From: Armigeres subalbatus
Taxonomy: Eukaryota; Arthropoda; Insecta; Diptera; Culicidae
Length of the DNA stretch: 64,000 bases
Direction: 5' to 3'
Assembly (NCBI RefSeq): GCF_024139115.2
Contig: NC_085140.1
Span: 318,125,259-318,189,258 of the forward strand
Notes under the pieces: generated by a model
Databases searched by the model: none
Seen by the model: only the letters and a program-made list of their open reading frames with translations
Told to the model about the DNA's origin: nothing
In this document: positions 8,986 through 19,573 of the stretch, in pieces
How positions within the stretch are numbered: position 1 is the first letter of the stretch
Layout of the letters: every line of letters begins with the position of its first letter
Position numbers and translations under genes: made by a program

Positions 8986-10333
8986 ATGTCAAGTAACGGG
9001 AGATATGTCCGAGCGCCCGAGTACCTCTACTCACAATCCAGCGATGACGAGTGCGAGCAGGGAACCTCTCCGACGATGAACAACATTCACGATTCGGATA
9101 ACGAGTCCGTTGATAACCGAAATGACATTGACCTTTGCTCCGATTTCGTTCATCCAGTCGTGTCTGGAGTTCAAGGCCAAGATCTCGACAACATTCAAGA
9201 TACCGTTAGTCAGGTCATCGATCCCTCCGCTGCATCTGGATGCAGTAAGACTTCAACGGACAGCAACGAACAGCGACTCCAAAGGATGGAAAACGCACTG
9301 TTCGACATCACCAAGGCAATCCACTCTATGCAAACGACACGAGCCACACCGTATATCCCCTGACGCTGATCAAAATTGGTGCACTCCTGTCAGTAGCTCG
9401 GGTGACATCGCTTTGCCCAGTATTCGTTGGGACAACATAAAACCATTCCCATCCGGAGTACCAGCGAATAAGATGTGGGAAGAATGGAACCGGTACATCG
9501 AAAATTTTGAAATTGCTGCTTCCCTGAGCAATGCCAACGATCCAGTTCGAAGAACGCAGTTGCTCTTTCTCTCGATTGGGGACGAATTGCAAAATATCGT
9601 CAGAGCGGCTAAATTTAAACCGAGTTTGAACGATGCAGGATGTTACCGTAATTTTGTCGACAATATTCGAAAACATTTTCAGTCGATGACGGATTCAGCG
9701 GCCGAACATGAAGCCTTCTCGAACATGCGACAGGACAGATCTGAATCAGCAATCGCTTTCCACGCTCGATTAACGGCAAAAGTTCGACTTTGCGGATACA
9801 GCTCAACAGATCAAGACCGATTTGTAAGGGCGCAGCTGTTGAAAGGTCTGAGGAATAGAGAGTTGGTTAAGGCTGCAAGAACATACGGACACGACACTAA
9901 CTACATAGTGCAAGCAGCTACTCGTGACGAAGCCTATGAAGCGGAGACAGCAATCCAAGCATCATCTCAGCCTTTTGAACAGTATGCCATCAACCGTGTA
10001 CAACGACAGTCCCCACGACAACCGTCATATCGTGAGTCATCCAGCAAACGTCCAAGGCCGGGAAGAATGGTAGACAGAACAGAGTCTAAACGATTCCGAA
10101 ATAATCAGCAAGCACCGCGAAGAGATTTGCAGGAACAGGGACGCCGTGCTCGCTGCCGCCGTTGTAATGGTCTGCCTCATTCGAATTATCCTTGCCCAGC
10201 GCTAAACAGGAACTGCAATTCATGTGGCGAACGTGGACATTATGCCGCTGCTTGCCGCCAATCCCGGATCCGTCATCTCCAAATCAAATCCAATGATTCA
10301 CCGACACGCGACAATAACATCGACCATGCTCAG
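8986..10333 (+). CDS. gag: Gag polyprotein of the Ty3/gypsy element (one frame change at 9361)
   Basis: The ATG at 8986 (context AACAATATG) opens a 125-codon acidic N-terminal part. Its residues 95-115 (around EQRLQRMENALFDI) form a short coiled-coil-like stretch. The frame meets TGA at 9361-9363 right after CCC. The rest continues one base on (+1 frame) from 9362. This second part holds the capsid-like domain (WEEWNRYIENF, then RRTQLLFLSIGDE, then AFHARLTAKVRLCGY), a basic arginine-rich linker, and two zinc knuckles: CRRCNGLPHSNYPC and CNSCGERGHYAAAC. Unspliced RNA would stop at TAA 10346-10348, four codons past the 10334 donor. Role: virus-like particle shell and RNA packaging. The 9361 break may be a one-base C-run error, a mutation, or a +1 shift site. 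Confidence 0.85.
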
Positions 10334-10443
10334 GTATTGAACGATTAATTAATAATAACGCAATAAAAGTTGAATTTCTTTCCTAAAAAAAAATATATAT
10401 GTATAGTTTGATTTGTATATAACTTATATATGTACAATTTTAG
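10334..10443 (+). other. Intron-like segment separating gag and pol
   Basis: 110 bp, starting CAG|GTATTG and ending ACAATTTTAG|C. About 18% G+C by hand count, against nearly half in the flanks. The gag frame ends at 10348. The pol frame is closed immediately upstream by TAG 10441-10443, which is the acceptor itself. The two frames therefore do not overlap and no ribosomal frameshift can connect them. Removal is phase 0 and makes gag and pol continuous. Alternatives are internal initiation or reinitiation for pol. Confidence 0.6.
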
Positions 10444-13400
10444 CATGTAAACACACTTTCTCTCGAAGACGTGTTGGCCACCTGTCGACTAGGTTCATTA
10501 AGTCCAGTCCAAATGCTTGTGGATTCTGGGGCTGATGTCAATGTAATCGGTGGCAGAGATTGGTTACGTCTCAAGCAAGAACATTTGTCGGGCTTAGCTG
10601 ACTTGAAAATAGTAAAAAATGCTATGAAGAACATTCATGCATTCGCTGCCAAAACTCCTATGGTCGTGGAGTGTGCATTCGAAGCAGAGATAGTGGCGAT
10701 TAATCATCGCGGATCAGCTACTAAAGGGATATTTCACGTGATTTGTGGTGGAACGAGATCACTACTTGGTCGTTCAACGGCAAGCGATATGGGGCTTCTA
10801 CATGTTGCAACTACCAACAGTCTTGAGGATGCTGGTGAACGGGTAACATTCCCAAAAATGCCTGGAGTAAAAATCAGATTCAGCGTCGATGATAAAGTTC
10901 CACCTGTGAAGAATGCCTATTATAACGTGCCAGCAGCTTTTCGTGAGGCAGCGAAACTACGTTTAGAGGAAATGGAATCGCAAGGCATTATCGAGAAGGT
11001 AACAAACGCTCCAAACTGGATAAGTGGGATGTCCGCAGTCGCCAAGGGAAAGAACGACTTTCGATTGGTGGTCAATATGCGAGCCCCGAATAAAGCTATC
11101 AATCGAGAGTATTTCCGGCTGCCATTAATCGAAGAGATGAAGGTGAAGCTCCACGGGTCGAAGTATTTCAGCAAACTTGACCTCAGCAATGCGTTCTATC
11201 ATCTCGAACTGCACAATGAATCTAGGGATCTCACCACATTTTGTCAGAAAATGGTATGTGCCTACAAACATGTTTTAAAAAACTAATGATCAGTAATTTT
11301 ATACAACTTACAAACCACATTAAAATTTCCCAGGTACGTATCGGTTCACCAAGTTGATGTTCGGGGTAAACTGCGCCCCCGAAATCTTCCAGAGAGAGAT
11401 GACGCGTATTCTTAAGGGCGTGGAAAACAAAATAATTTATATCGACGATGTACTCATCTTCGCGGATTCTCTTGAGGAATTGCGTAAAACTGTCTGCGAA
11501 GTCTTGAACATACTGAGGGCGAACAACCTAATGCTTAATACCGCAAAATGCGAGTTTGATAAGACGCGAATTCAGTTTTTGGGACATGAGCTTGACGAAA
11601 ATGGGTTCCACGTAGACAATGCTAAGATAAAAAGCATACGTAATTTTCGGGAACCTGCTACAATTTCAGAGTTGCGTAGCTTCCTCGGATTGGCATCGTA
11701 TATTAGTCCGCACATTAAGAATTTTGCGGACATCACCAACCCTTTATGGGAGATAATTACCGCTAAAACATGGGAATGGGGACAACGGCAGAGCTTGGCT
11801 TTCAATAAGGTTAAGGACAAAATAGTACACTGTTGTGTGTCTCTAGGATTCTTCTCAGAGAAAGATAAAACGATCCTTTATACAGACGCCTCACCGGTGG
11901 CACTAGGTGCGGTCTTAGTGCAAGAGGATGTACATGATCAAGCAAGAATCATCAGCTTTGCATCTAAGGCCCTTACCACCACGGAAAAAAAATATGCTCA
12001 AAACCAACGCGAAGCTCTCGGTGCAGTTTGGGCCGTTGAGCATTTTTCGTATTTTTTACTTGGAAGGCAGTTTACATTGCGCACAGATGCTCAGGGGGTA
12101 TCATTTATCCTCAACCGTACACGCGAGGAATCAAAACGGGCATTGACACGAGCTGACGGATGGGCATTAAGATTAAGTCCATACAGCTACACAGTTGAAT
12201 ACATTCGAGGGTCAGAGAACATTGCTGATGCTTCTTCAAGGTTATATGTTGGAACCGACGAGCCATTCGACGATGACTGCAGTCCTTGGGAAATTGCAAC
12301 CCTGGAAGCCAATGGTGTCGATTTCATCACCGACGATGAAATCAAAAAAGCCACAGCGGACGATCGAACTCTTCAAGCAGTCATGGAAGCTTTGTACTCA
12401 GAATGTTGGCCGAAACACTTGCAAACATATAAGCGTCTGGAAGAAGATTTGTCCATACGAGAAAGCATGTTGGTGAAGACGGGATGCGTGGTGATTCCAG
12501 AGGCGCTACGTCAACGTGTGCTGCACATTTCGCATCAGGGTCATCCATCGGCGGCGAAGAATAAAAGTATCCTACGACAACGAGTGTGGTGGCCCGGCAT
12601 GACCAGTGACGTCGAGAAGTGGGTGGATTCTTGCTCTTCGTGTGCGTTGAACGGTAGACCAGAGAAGCCTACCCCAATGCAGCGCATCCTTGCTCCGAAA
12701 GCGGTCTGGGAAACAATAGCGCTGGATTTCAATGGACCTTACATCAAATTCGGTGGAATTTCCATCCTCGTCATAGTTGATTACCGGTCGAGGTTTTTGC
12801 TTGCTAAACCAGTAAAATCTACTAGTTTTGAGAACACCAAAAGAGTTTTGGAGGACGTTTTCGACAGAGAAGGTTTTCCAAAAACGATAAAGACGGACAA
12901 CGGCCCGCCTTTCAACGGTGAAGAATACAAACGCTACTGTACGGAAAGATCAATTACACCAATCTTCTCTACGCCATTATTCCCGCAACAGAACGGGCTC
13001 GTGGAGAGCTACATGAAAGTAGTTAATAGAGCTATGACCAATGCAACAATCAGCAAGACGAATTATGTTGAAGAACTACGCAAAGCAATTCACGCCCATA
13101 ATGCTGCGATCCATAGCGTAACCAAGTTAGCTCCCGAAGAAATCATGTCTGGTCGGAAAATAAAACGAGGATTACCATTACTTGACTTCGAAAAAGTGTC
13201 GATAGATGATGATTTGTTATCCAAACGAGATCGGGAAGCTAAGTTGGCGGCGAAAGAGCGCGAGGACAAAAGACGAGGTGCACGGCCCAGCCGAGTACAA
13301 CCAGGAGACATGGTGATAGTTGAGAGACATATGCGAGGCAAGGGGGAATCGCGTTTCTTCCCGAAGAAGTATACGGTCACTGAAGACAATAATGGCAGTT

Positions 13401-13606
13401 TGACACTCAATAACGAAGATGGCCAAGTGTTGAAACGGCATATTTCTCAAACCAGGAAGGTGTCTAATTGGCGTACAGAAAGACTAGCAAGCAACTCCGA
13501 TCATCAACCAATGACCTCGAATGCAGAAGCGGGTGTCCCAGTGAGAAAAAGGAATGCTCCAACGTACCTGAAAGATTACATCCGGTCTACAGAACAAGAA
13601 TCATAA
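10444..13606 (+). CDS. pol: Pol polyprotein: protease, reverse transcriptase, RNase H, integrase
   Basis: Protease: LVDSGAD at 10516-10536, the aspartyl active site. Reverse transcriptase: FRLVVNMR, FSKLDLSNAF at about 11166-11195, and YIDD at 11438-11449 with downstream FLGH. RNase H: TDASPVALGAVL with later acidic partners in NQREALGA and LRTDAQG. Integrase: an HHCC zinc module (HISHQGH ... CSSC), then catalytic D in ALDFNGP, D in TDNGPPF and E in NGLVESY, with exactly 35 residues between the last two (DD35E). A GPY/F-like basic tail (KGESRFFPKKYTV) follows. The frame is broken at 11254-11333 inside the reverse transcriptase, listed separately. Apart from this the frame is open to TAA at 13606, with no other stop. 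There is no chromodomain. Confidence 0.92.
11254..11333 (+). other. Intron-like segment inside the reverse transcriptase
   Basis: 80 bp, 27% G+C by hand count. Donor ATG|GTATGT, a CTAAT branch-like word at 11283-11287, acceptor TTTCCCAG|GT. The upstream frame ends at 11284-11286 and the downstream frame is closed at 11321, so the two do not overlap. With these exact boundaries the join is one base short of the expected frame. Either one G was lost at the donor side or it is a damaged intron. A weak alternative donor (GTGCCT, 11258) would keep frame but adds residues. Confidence 0.5.
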
Positions 13607-14454
13607 TTGCAGTAGACAAGATTTCGAAATAAAGAATTATCATCAGAACAAATTATTCTTTCCCACACTACACATAATTAAAATTTGAGATATGTTTTTC
13701 TTCCAAACGTTAGTTTGCTCACCTAATCTTTCCTTGCATGCATACTGCAGTTTATCAGGATCTCCCTACCTCTGCCAAGAAAACGCATTCATCCGCCAAG
13801 ACAGGGATTTGAAGGCACAAAATACGGGGGGAAAACCTTATAACTGGAACCGTAAACACTAAAATATATTTTTTTACGAAAATGGAAAAAACTACCCGAA
13901 TGCAGTTCCAACTGATAATGTAATAATATAAACATGGAAAAATGTTCGTAGGTGTTTTAGTATTTGACGTTAGTCGGAGGTCTCTTCGTTTAAATATTGT
14001 AGAACAAAAACAATGTGAGTGGATGGTGCTACATATTTCGTGATGCTCGTTTTCGGTTTCCTACCATGGTTCACGTTAGTTGGTAGATCATATGAAAATT
14101 TCCCAGTATTGTTAGTAATAACAGGTAATTACTGAACAATATACAATATTTCAAGGACATTTAATGTTGATTGATGTTTTCCACCAAGACAAATTCATCT
14201 GTCAAATCAGCTGAATTTGAATACTTTTTCTTCTTTTTTTTTTTTAAACTGACAGAACTTCCCCCGCGGGAAAATAAATGAGTGCAGCGGAGCACACGAA
14301 AATAAAATTTTAGTCAACTTTACTGGAAATTGCGGGAAAAGCACAACAACACTCAGGAAAAATCTTCAGACTTTTTATGTTTTATTCGGCGGCAGAGAAA
14401 AAACGCAAAATTACTTTTTAATGAAGAGTTTTATTACGGGTATCATTATTTTCT
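13607..14454 (+). other. 3' noncoding region of the LTR element
   Basis: No env-like or other open frame is seen. An AATAAA occurs at about 13628. The region is AT-rich and ends at the polypurine tract. Confidence 0.7.
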
Positions 14455-14468
14455 GGGAAAAGGGGAGA
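14455..14468 (+). other. Polypurine tract
   Basis: GGGAAAAGGGGAGA directly abuts the 3' LTR, the expected site for plus-strand DNA priming. Confidence 0.9.
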
Positions 14469-14737
14469 TGTGCGGCATGGTTAATGATAATCAATGCATA
14501 CACTGAACAGTGTACAGTGTGCTGAACGGTCACACCTTTTGAATGTACCTTGCACGCTGTCGACATGGCGACAGACCGACACAACGCATCACACGCTTAC
14601 GCGCGAAGTCACATTCGGCAAGCGCCTCTGCAAGCTGCATCATTTTCCGGTAGCATAACAACAGGTAAGTCGCCATTTTATATATAATAAGTATAAACTC
14701 CAAGCGCTGGGTTATTCCTCGTATGCGGAAGTGCACA
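14469..14737 (+). repeat. 3' LTR
   Basis: 269 bp, same length as the 5' LTR and apparently identical. Followed by the CATAG target duplicate at 14738-14742. Confidence 0.95.
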
Positions 14738-14805
14738 CATAGATTATCCTGTCGCACTTGCAGTTCCATGTACCAAGCTTCCAATCGTGATCCTTCATTC
14801 CATGA
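14738..14805 (-). pseudogene. RTE-clade LINE endonuclease start (other side of the LTR insertion)
   Basis: The minus strand reads DWKLGTWNCK, the first beta strand of an EEP endonuclease. It continues across the LTR insertion into DELHPRNSDVVALQE at 7885-7840. This shows the LTR element jumped into an existing RTE fragment. The fragment starts abruptly near 14805 at a GCGTAGCCAG word. Confidence 0.8.
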
Positions 14806-14806
14806 G

Positions 14807-17800
14807 CGTAGCCAGAATTTCGAATAGGGAGGGGGGGGCTAACTTTTTTGGATCTTCTGAATCGTAATTTTACAGTAGTATTATAAAAACACATAAATAA
14901 TGGTGTTTGGTACTTTTTCCTTCAAAGTTCCAAAAACTTTGAAACTAAATCCACAGCCAACAGTAAAGGCTGGATCATAATAGCGCGTTGCGCATCGCGT
15001 CACGCTGGACGTTGAAGTCAGTGTTTTGTACTAAAACGCAACACCAACGAACGTGACGTCCACAATGCAACGTTCGCATTGTGCGTTTATTGAACAACAA
15101 TAATAATTAAAACAATAATGGATTTAAAAATGCATGATTTATTGCACATCAGATATTTTTAAATAAAGTGAGCAAATTATTAACGAATTTAGTATCAGAA
15201 AGAATATAAAATCGGCTATAACAATTTTTATAAAAATCCTTCATTCTTCCATGAGTTTTAGAAAACTATAACCATAAATCTGAATTTATAAACAAATCCT
15301 CTCTGAAATAATGTTTATTATAAAATAGGCAGAAAAAACAATATGCAAGCTTTCTCTAGGAATTCCTTCGACAATTTCTCCAGGCATTTTATCAGGAATT
15401 ATATCGGGGATGCTTCAGGAATGCCTCCAACAACTTCTTCGGCATTGTATTCAGTAATTCCACCATCAATTTCGCCGGGAATTGATCCGAAAATTCCGCC
15501 AATATTTTAAAATTCCGCAGGATTGCCAGTAAACATTCCTGAGAATTTCGCGAAAAATCTTCGAATTTCTTCTGTAAAATTTTCCGTGAAAGTTTCGAAT
15601 AATTTCTTGTGTAAATATCGAAGAATTTCTTCAGGAATTCCACCGAAAATTTATACAGAAATTATACCGAAAATGAAATCAAGAATAGAATTTTCGGAGA
15701 AATTCCTAGATTAATTCCCAAAGAAATTTTGAAAGAATTCCGGTGGAAACTTCAAGATTTTCACTGGGAGATCCTCCAGGAGTTTCTCTGAAAATTCTTC
15801 CGGGAGTTCCTCCAGAAGTTCCACTAGAAGTTCCTCTAAAAAATCCTCCAGGATTTCCTACGAGAATTATTCCGGTAGTTCTACGCGGGCACGCGGGTTC
15901 CTCTGAAAATCCTTCAGGGAATTTCTCCAGAATTTCCTCCGGGAGTTCAATTAGTTTTTCTTTATGGAATTCATTCAGGCTTCTTCAGGAATTTGTATAG
16001 AAAATCCCCCAGAAGCTTTTCCGAGATTTTCTCTGGGAGCTCCTCAGGGAATTCTCCGGGAGGTCCTCTGATGATGATGTTGGCCCAGCTACATACTCCT
16101 ACGAAGGTTTCAGCTAGACGAGATTTGTCTATAAGATGAATTCTCCAAGAATTCTTCTGTAGCTTCACTGGCAGTTCCTCCGAGGGTTCCTTTGAAAATT
16201 CTTCCGGGAGTTTCTTCAGAAATTCCTCCTGAAGTTCCTCCGAGAGTACCTCCAAGAACTCTACTGGCAATTCAACTGGGAGTTCCACCAGTAGCTCTTC
16301 CATGGAATCATTCAGGCTTTTTTCAGGAAATCATTTAGGCTTTCTTCAGAGATTTAGCTTGAAATTCCTCCCGAAATTCTTCTGATAGTTTCTCTGGGAG
16401 TTCCTCCGGGAGATTGTCTAGGAATGCTTCTAGAAGTTCCTCCTGAAATTTCTTCGGGAGTTCTTACGGGAGCTCCTCCGGCAGTTCCTTCGGGAATTCC
16501 TCCAGTAGATCCACCGGCAGTTTCTACGAGAATTCCTCCAGGAGTTTCACCGGCAGTTCTTCCGGGTGTTCCTCTGAGGAGGATCTCCCAGAGTAATTTC
16601 CGGAGGAACTCCTGGAGAAATTTCTGGAGGAATTCCCGGAGAAAATTTCTTGAAGAACTACAGGAAGAGTTTTCGGAGAAAATCCTGGAGGAACTTTCGT
16701 AAGAACTCCTGGATGAACTCCCAAATGAACTGCCGTAAGAATTCCAGGAGAAGAATTATTAAAGAACCTCCCGGAGGTACTCCCAGAGAAATTCTCCGAG
16801 GAACTTCTGAAAGAATTTTGTAGACAAATTCCCAAAGAAAGCCTAAACGAAGTCCTGAATGAAAGTTTGAATGAATTTTCAGAGGAACTATTGGTGGAAC
16901 TCCCGGAGGAATTTTCAGAGGAACAGCTGGTGGAATACCCGGAGTTGAATTTCTAGAGGAACTTCCGAAATCCCATTTCTTCTGAAATTCGTGCCAAATA
17001 TCGTCCAGGAATCCCCTGTGAAGTTCCTGGAGAGATTCCCGGCGGGACTCTTGGGAAAACTACTGGAGGAGCTCCAGGAGGAACACCCACAAGCACTTCC
17101 GGAGGAATTCCCACAAGGAAGTCCTGAAATAATTCTTGGAGAAGTTTCTGAAGGGCTTTCCGGAGACATACCAGGAGGAATTAATGCAGAAATTCCCAGA
17201 TGAAATCCTGATAGTATTCCCAGATGAATTGCTGAAGAAATTACCGGATGAACTACCGGGGGTATGTTTTGAAGAAATTCCTGGAAGAACTCTTGGAAGA
17301 TGTCCTGGAGGAACTCTGAAATTAATTTCCGAATGAAATTCTGCAGTAAATTGCGATTGAAGTCCGGAAAAAGTTCCAGGACGATTCGGCGGAAAAATTC
17401 CCTGAGAAATTCCTGGAGAAGTACCTGAAGGAATTCCCGGAGAAATACCTGCAAGAATTTCCAGGGAAATATTTGGACGAATTCCTGGAGAAATTCCTAT
17501 AGAAATTTCTAGAGGAATTATTGAAGGATATTCTGAAGTAATTGCGGAAAGAATTCCAGATTGAAATCCTAGAGGATTTCGCTTTTGAATTTATGGAGGT
17601 ATTCCCGGAAAAATTCCTGGAAGTTATCCCGGAGGAAATAAAGGGAGAGTTTCTGGAGGAATGCCCGGGGTAGTTCCCAGAAGAATTTCCGAAGGAATTT
17701 CACATAGATTTACAAATAAAATTATGGAGCAAAATCGAAGAATTTCCGTCATAAATTTCTGAAGAAACTTCTGGTGGAATTTTGGGAGGAAATTCCGTAC

Positions 17801-18285
17801 GTATTATTGAAGGAACTCTCGAATACATTCCTGAAATAAATGCCGGAGGCTTTTCTGGAAGAATAGTCGAAGAAATGTCTAGAAGTAAATTTGGAGAAAG
17901 GAAAAGAAATCTTCAATGAATTTCCTAACAAAAAATTAGTTAGGGGTTTCTAGGTAAGGAGGAATTACAATTACATGAGGAGGATTTTCGAACGATTTTC
18001 AAAGGAATTTGTGGATAACTTTCCGGAGGAATTTAGAAGTTTCCAAAGGGCTTCTAGAAGGATATCAAGGAGAATTCTTGAGTCCGAAATGTTTCGAGTT
18101 GTTTTGAGCTTACATATATATTGGATCCTGGATACCCTAATAAGTTTTTGGGAATATTTTGAATTTCAACCACCTATTTCTGAATATGATTGGATCGTAA
18201 GTGCACATATTTAAGGAAATTCATTTCAGTACCCATTCAATCTTTCCACCATTTAGGGAAGGGGGCTGCCCCCTCTGGCTACGCC
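14807..18285. mobile_element. Possible TIR element around the large repeat tract
   Basis: GCGTAGCCAGA near 14808 is followed by a G-run, and its inverse (TCTGGCTACGCCC near 18277) is preceded by AGGGGGCAG-type sequence. The hAT-like MITE at 26762-26885 has the same GCGTAGCCA terminus. No target duplication is clear, so the pairing is tentative. Confidence 0.3.
15340..18080. repeat. 2.7-kb degenerate GAATTCC-type repeat, with orientation switch near 16580
   Basis: From about 15400 to 16580 the plus strand reads in TTCCTCCGGGAGTTCC style. From about 16590 to 17900 it reads in GGAGGAATTCCCGGAGAA style. The tract is therefore a very large diverged inverted repeat of a 12/24-bp unit. Proline-rich frames on one strand and glutamate/leucine-rich frames on the other (15743-16000, 15971-16303, 16424-16702, 16915-17454) are translation artefacts of the repeat, not genes. 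Confidence 0.75.
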
Positions 18286-18928
18286 CTTGCTTTATTAGTC
18301 GCCTAGGTCGAATCCGATTGTATCGAGTCGTATTATCTTCTATGTTGTTCGTAATGATTGGTTTTGAAGGCGGCTTATTGGGCCTGCGCAAACCTTCTGT
18401 CTCTTCGGAGGGTCGTCGTGTCAGGTCTGTTTAGGGTCCCACCTAACACCAGGACTTGGGCTTGTGTGCTTTGAGCGTCGCTTTTGCGGAGCCTGCTTGC
18501 AGATACATGTAGCTTTTTATAAAAGTTCAACAGAGCCAATTGTCGAGCCCCACTACATCCTATGCAGGCTTCACAACTCGCAATTGGCCTGGGGAGGGAT
18601 CATCAAGCCCTTGGACATAGTCCCTGCTGCCTTTCGTCTTGAGATCAGTTATGTTATATACAATATATACAATTTTAATGTTGGAAGTGGAAAATAATTA
18701 GAATACAATAAAAGGGTAAGTTGTAAGGAAACCCAATGCGATCGCACAAAAATTGATCTAGAGTGCGACGAGGCAAAAAAATCTCATTACATGACTTAAC
18801 AAACAACAATCCCGAGCAACGCAGCGTACCCTGTGCTAGTTTAAAAAATGATTGCATTTCATTTACATAAGTTCAAGCAGTCTGTGATGGTCCACATATG
18901 ATCTTCATTGAAAAACTCATGAAAATTC
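18286..18928. other. Unassigned; possible LINE untranslated sequence
   Basis: A moderately GC-rich block (18290-18640), with words such as CCTAACACCAGGACTTGG, contrasts with AT-rich flanks and resembles retroelement UTR. I cannot name a family and see no coding motif. Confidence 0.3.
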
Positions 18929-19103
18929 CTACAATTATCGCTTAACTTTTCAAAAGGTCCTAAGTAACATTTTTTTCATGATTTAATTTGAGTATTGCAA
19001 TCAACATATTAATCTGAAATATGTTGATTGCATTATTCAGATTAAATCATGTAAAAAATGTTACTTACGACCTTCTCAAAAGTTAAGCGAGAATTGTTTG
19101 TAG
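18929..19103. mobile_element. Palindromic MITE, near-perfect hairpin
   Basis: The left arm starts CTACAATTATCGCTTAAC and the right arm is its inverse, ending GTTAAGCGAGAATTGTTTGTAG. The arms are about 80 bp and meet at AATATGTTGATTGC with a very small loop. A related half (GGACCTTCTCAAATTTAAGCG) occurs at 51957-51977. Confidence 0.75.
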
Positions 19104-19202
19104 CTGAGTAACATAGGGTCACTGCTCCTTGAATTCATAACAAATATTTATATCAATAACAATCAAAGACAAAGAATTTGGGAGCAAATTGATTTGCTTA
19201 AC

Positions 19203-19261
19203 ACGGTGTTGAATTTAATCTGTAGATTAAAAAAACACATTAATAAAGATAAAAAAAAAAA
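19203..19261 (+). mobile_element. 59-bp retro-insertion: LINE 3' hairpin plus A-tail with 12-bp duplication
   Basis: GATTTGCTTAAC occurs at 19191-19202 and again at 19262-19273. Between them is a short stem-loop (TTTAATCT-GT-AGATTAAA nested in GTGTT...AACAC), followed by AATAAAG and an A-run. This is the expected product of very early-aborted target-primed reverse transcription. The parent LINE is unknown. Confidence 0.75.
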
Positions 19262-19573
19262 GATTTGCTTAACATTTTTGCAATTTTTTCAGCAGTGAGC
19301 ATTAGACCTCTTCATGTTTTCAAAAAGTATCAAAAATTCAACCGGTCAGCCCAGCATCACAATTTTTATGCTAAAATAAGTCTCCTGTCAAATTTTCAGC
19401 TAATTCGGATATAATTTCGAGGTGGCTCAAGTCGAGGTCTAGTGAGCACTGAGCATGCATGAAAGGAACGAATAAATTGCACAGATCAAGCCAAATATAG
19501 GAGCCTGGTACTGATAATGGAACGAATATCCAACATTCCTTTTAAGCTATTAAACAAATGAATATGACTTAAA

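Larger units (their letters stand above)
7891..14737 (+). mobile_element. Complete Ty3/gypsy (mag-like) LTR retrotransposon, 6.85 kb
   Basis: Two 269-bp LTRs (7891-8159, 14469-14737) begin TGTGCGGC and end GTGCACA. They look identical base for base by eye. A perfect 5-bp duplication CATAG flanks the element (7886-7890, 14738-14742). Order: LTR, primer-binding site at 8163, long leader with a repeat array, gag (8986), pol (protease, reverse transcriptase, RNase H, integrase; to 13606), 850 bp of 3' noncoding sequence, polypurine tract (14455-14468), LTR. Domain order with integrase last defines Ty3/gypsy. Two CCHC-like knuckles and the integrase style suggest the mag lineage. There is no env. 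Insertion is recent, judged by LTR identity. Coding is interrupted at 9361 (one base), 10334-10443 and 11254-11333; the last two look like introns. Confidence 0.95.

Noticed and set aside
13607..14454. env or a third ORF in the Ty3/gypsy element
   Set aside because: No open frame of useful length, signal peptide or membrane segment is present.
15743..17454. Proline-rich and glutamate-rich open frames as structural proteins
   Set aside because: They follow the GAATTCC-type repeat on both strands and several frames, with no start context or conserved end.
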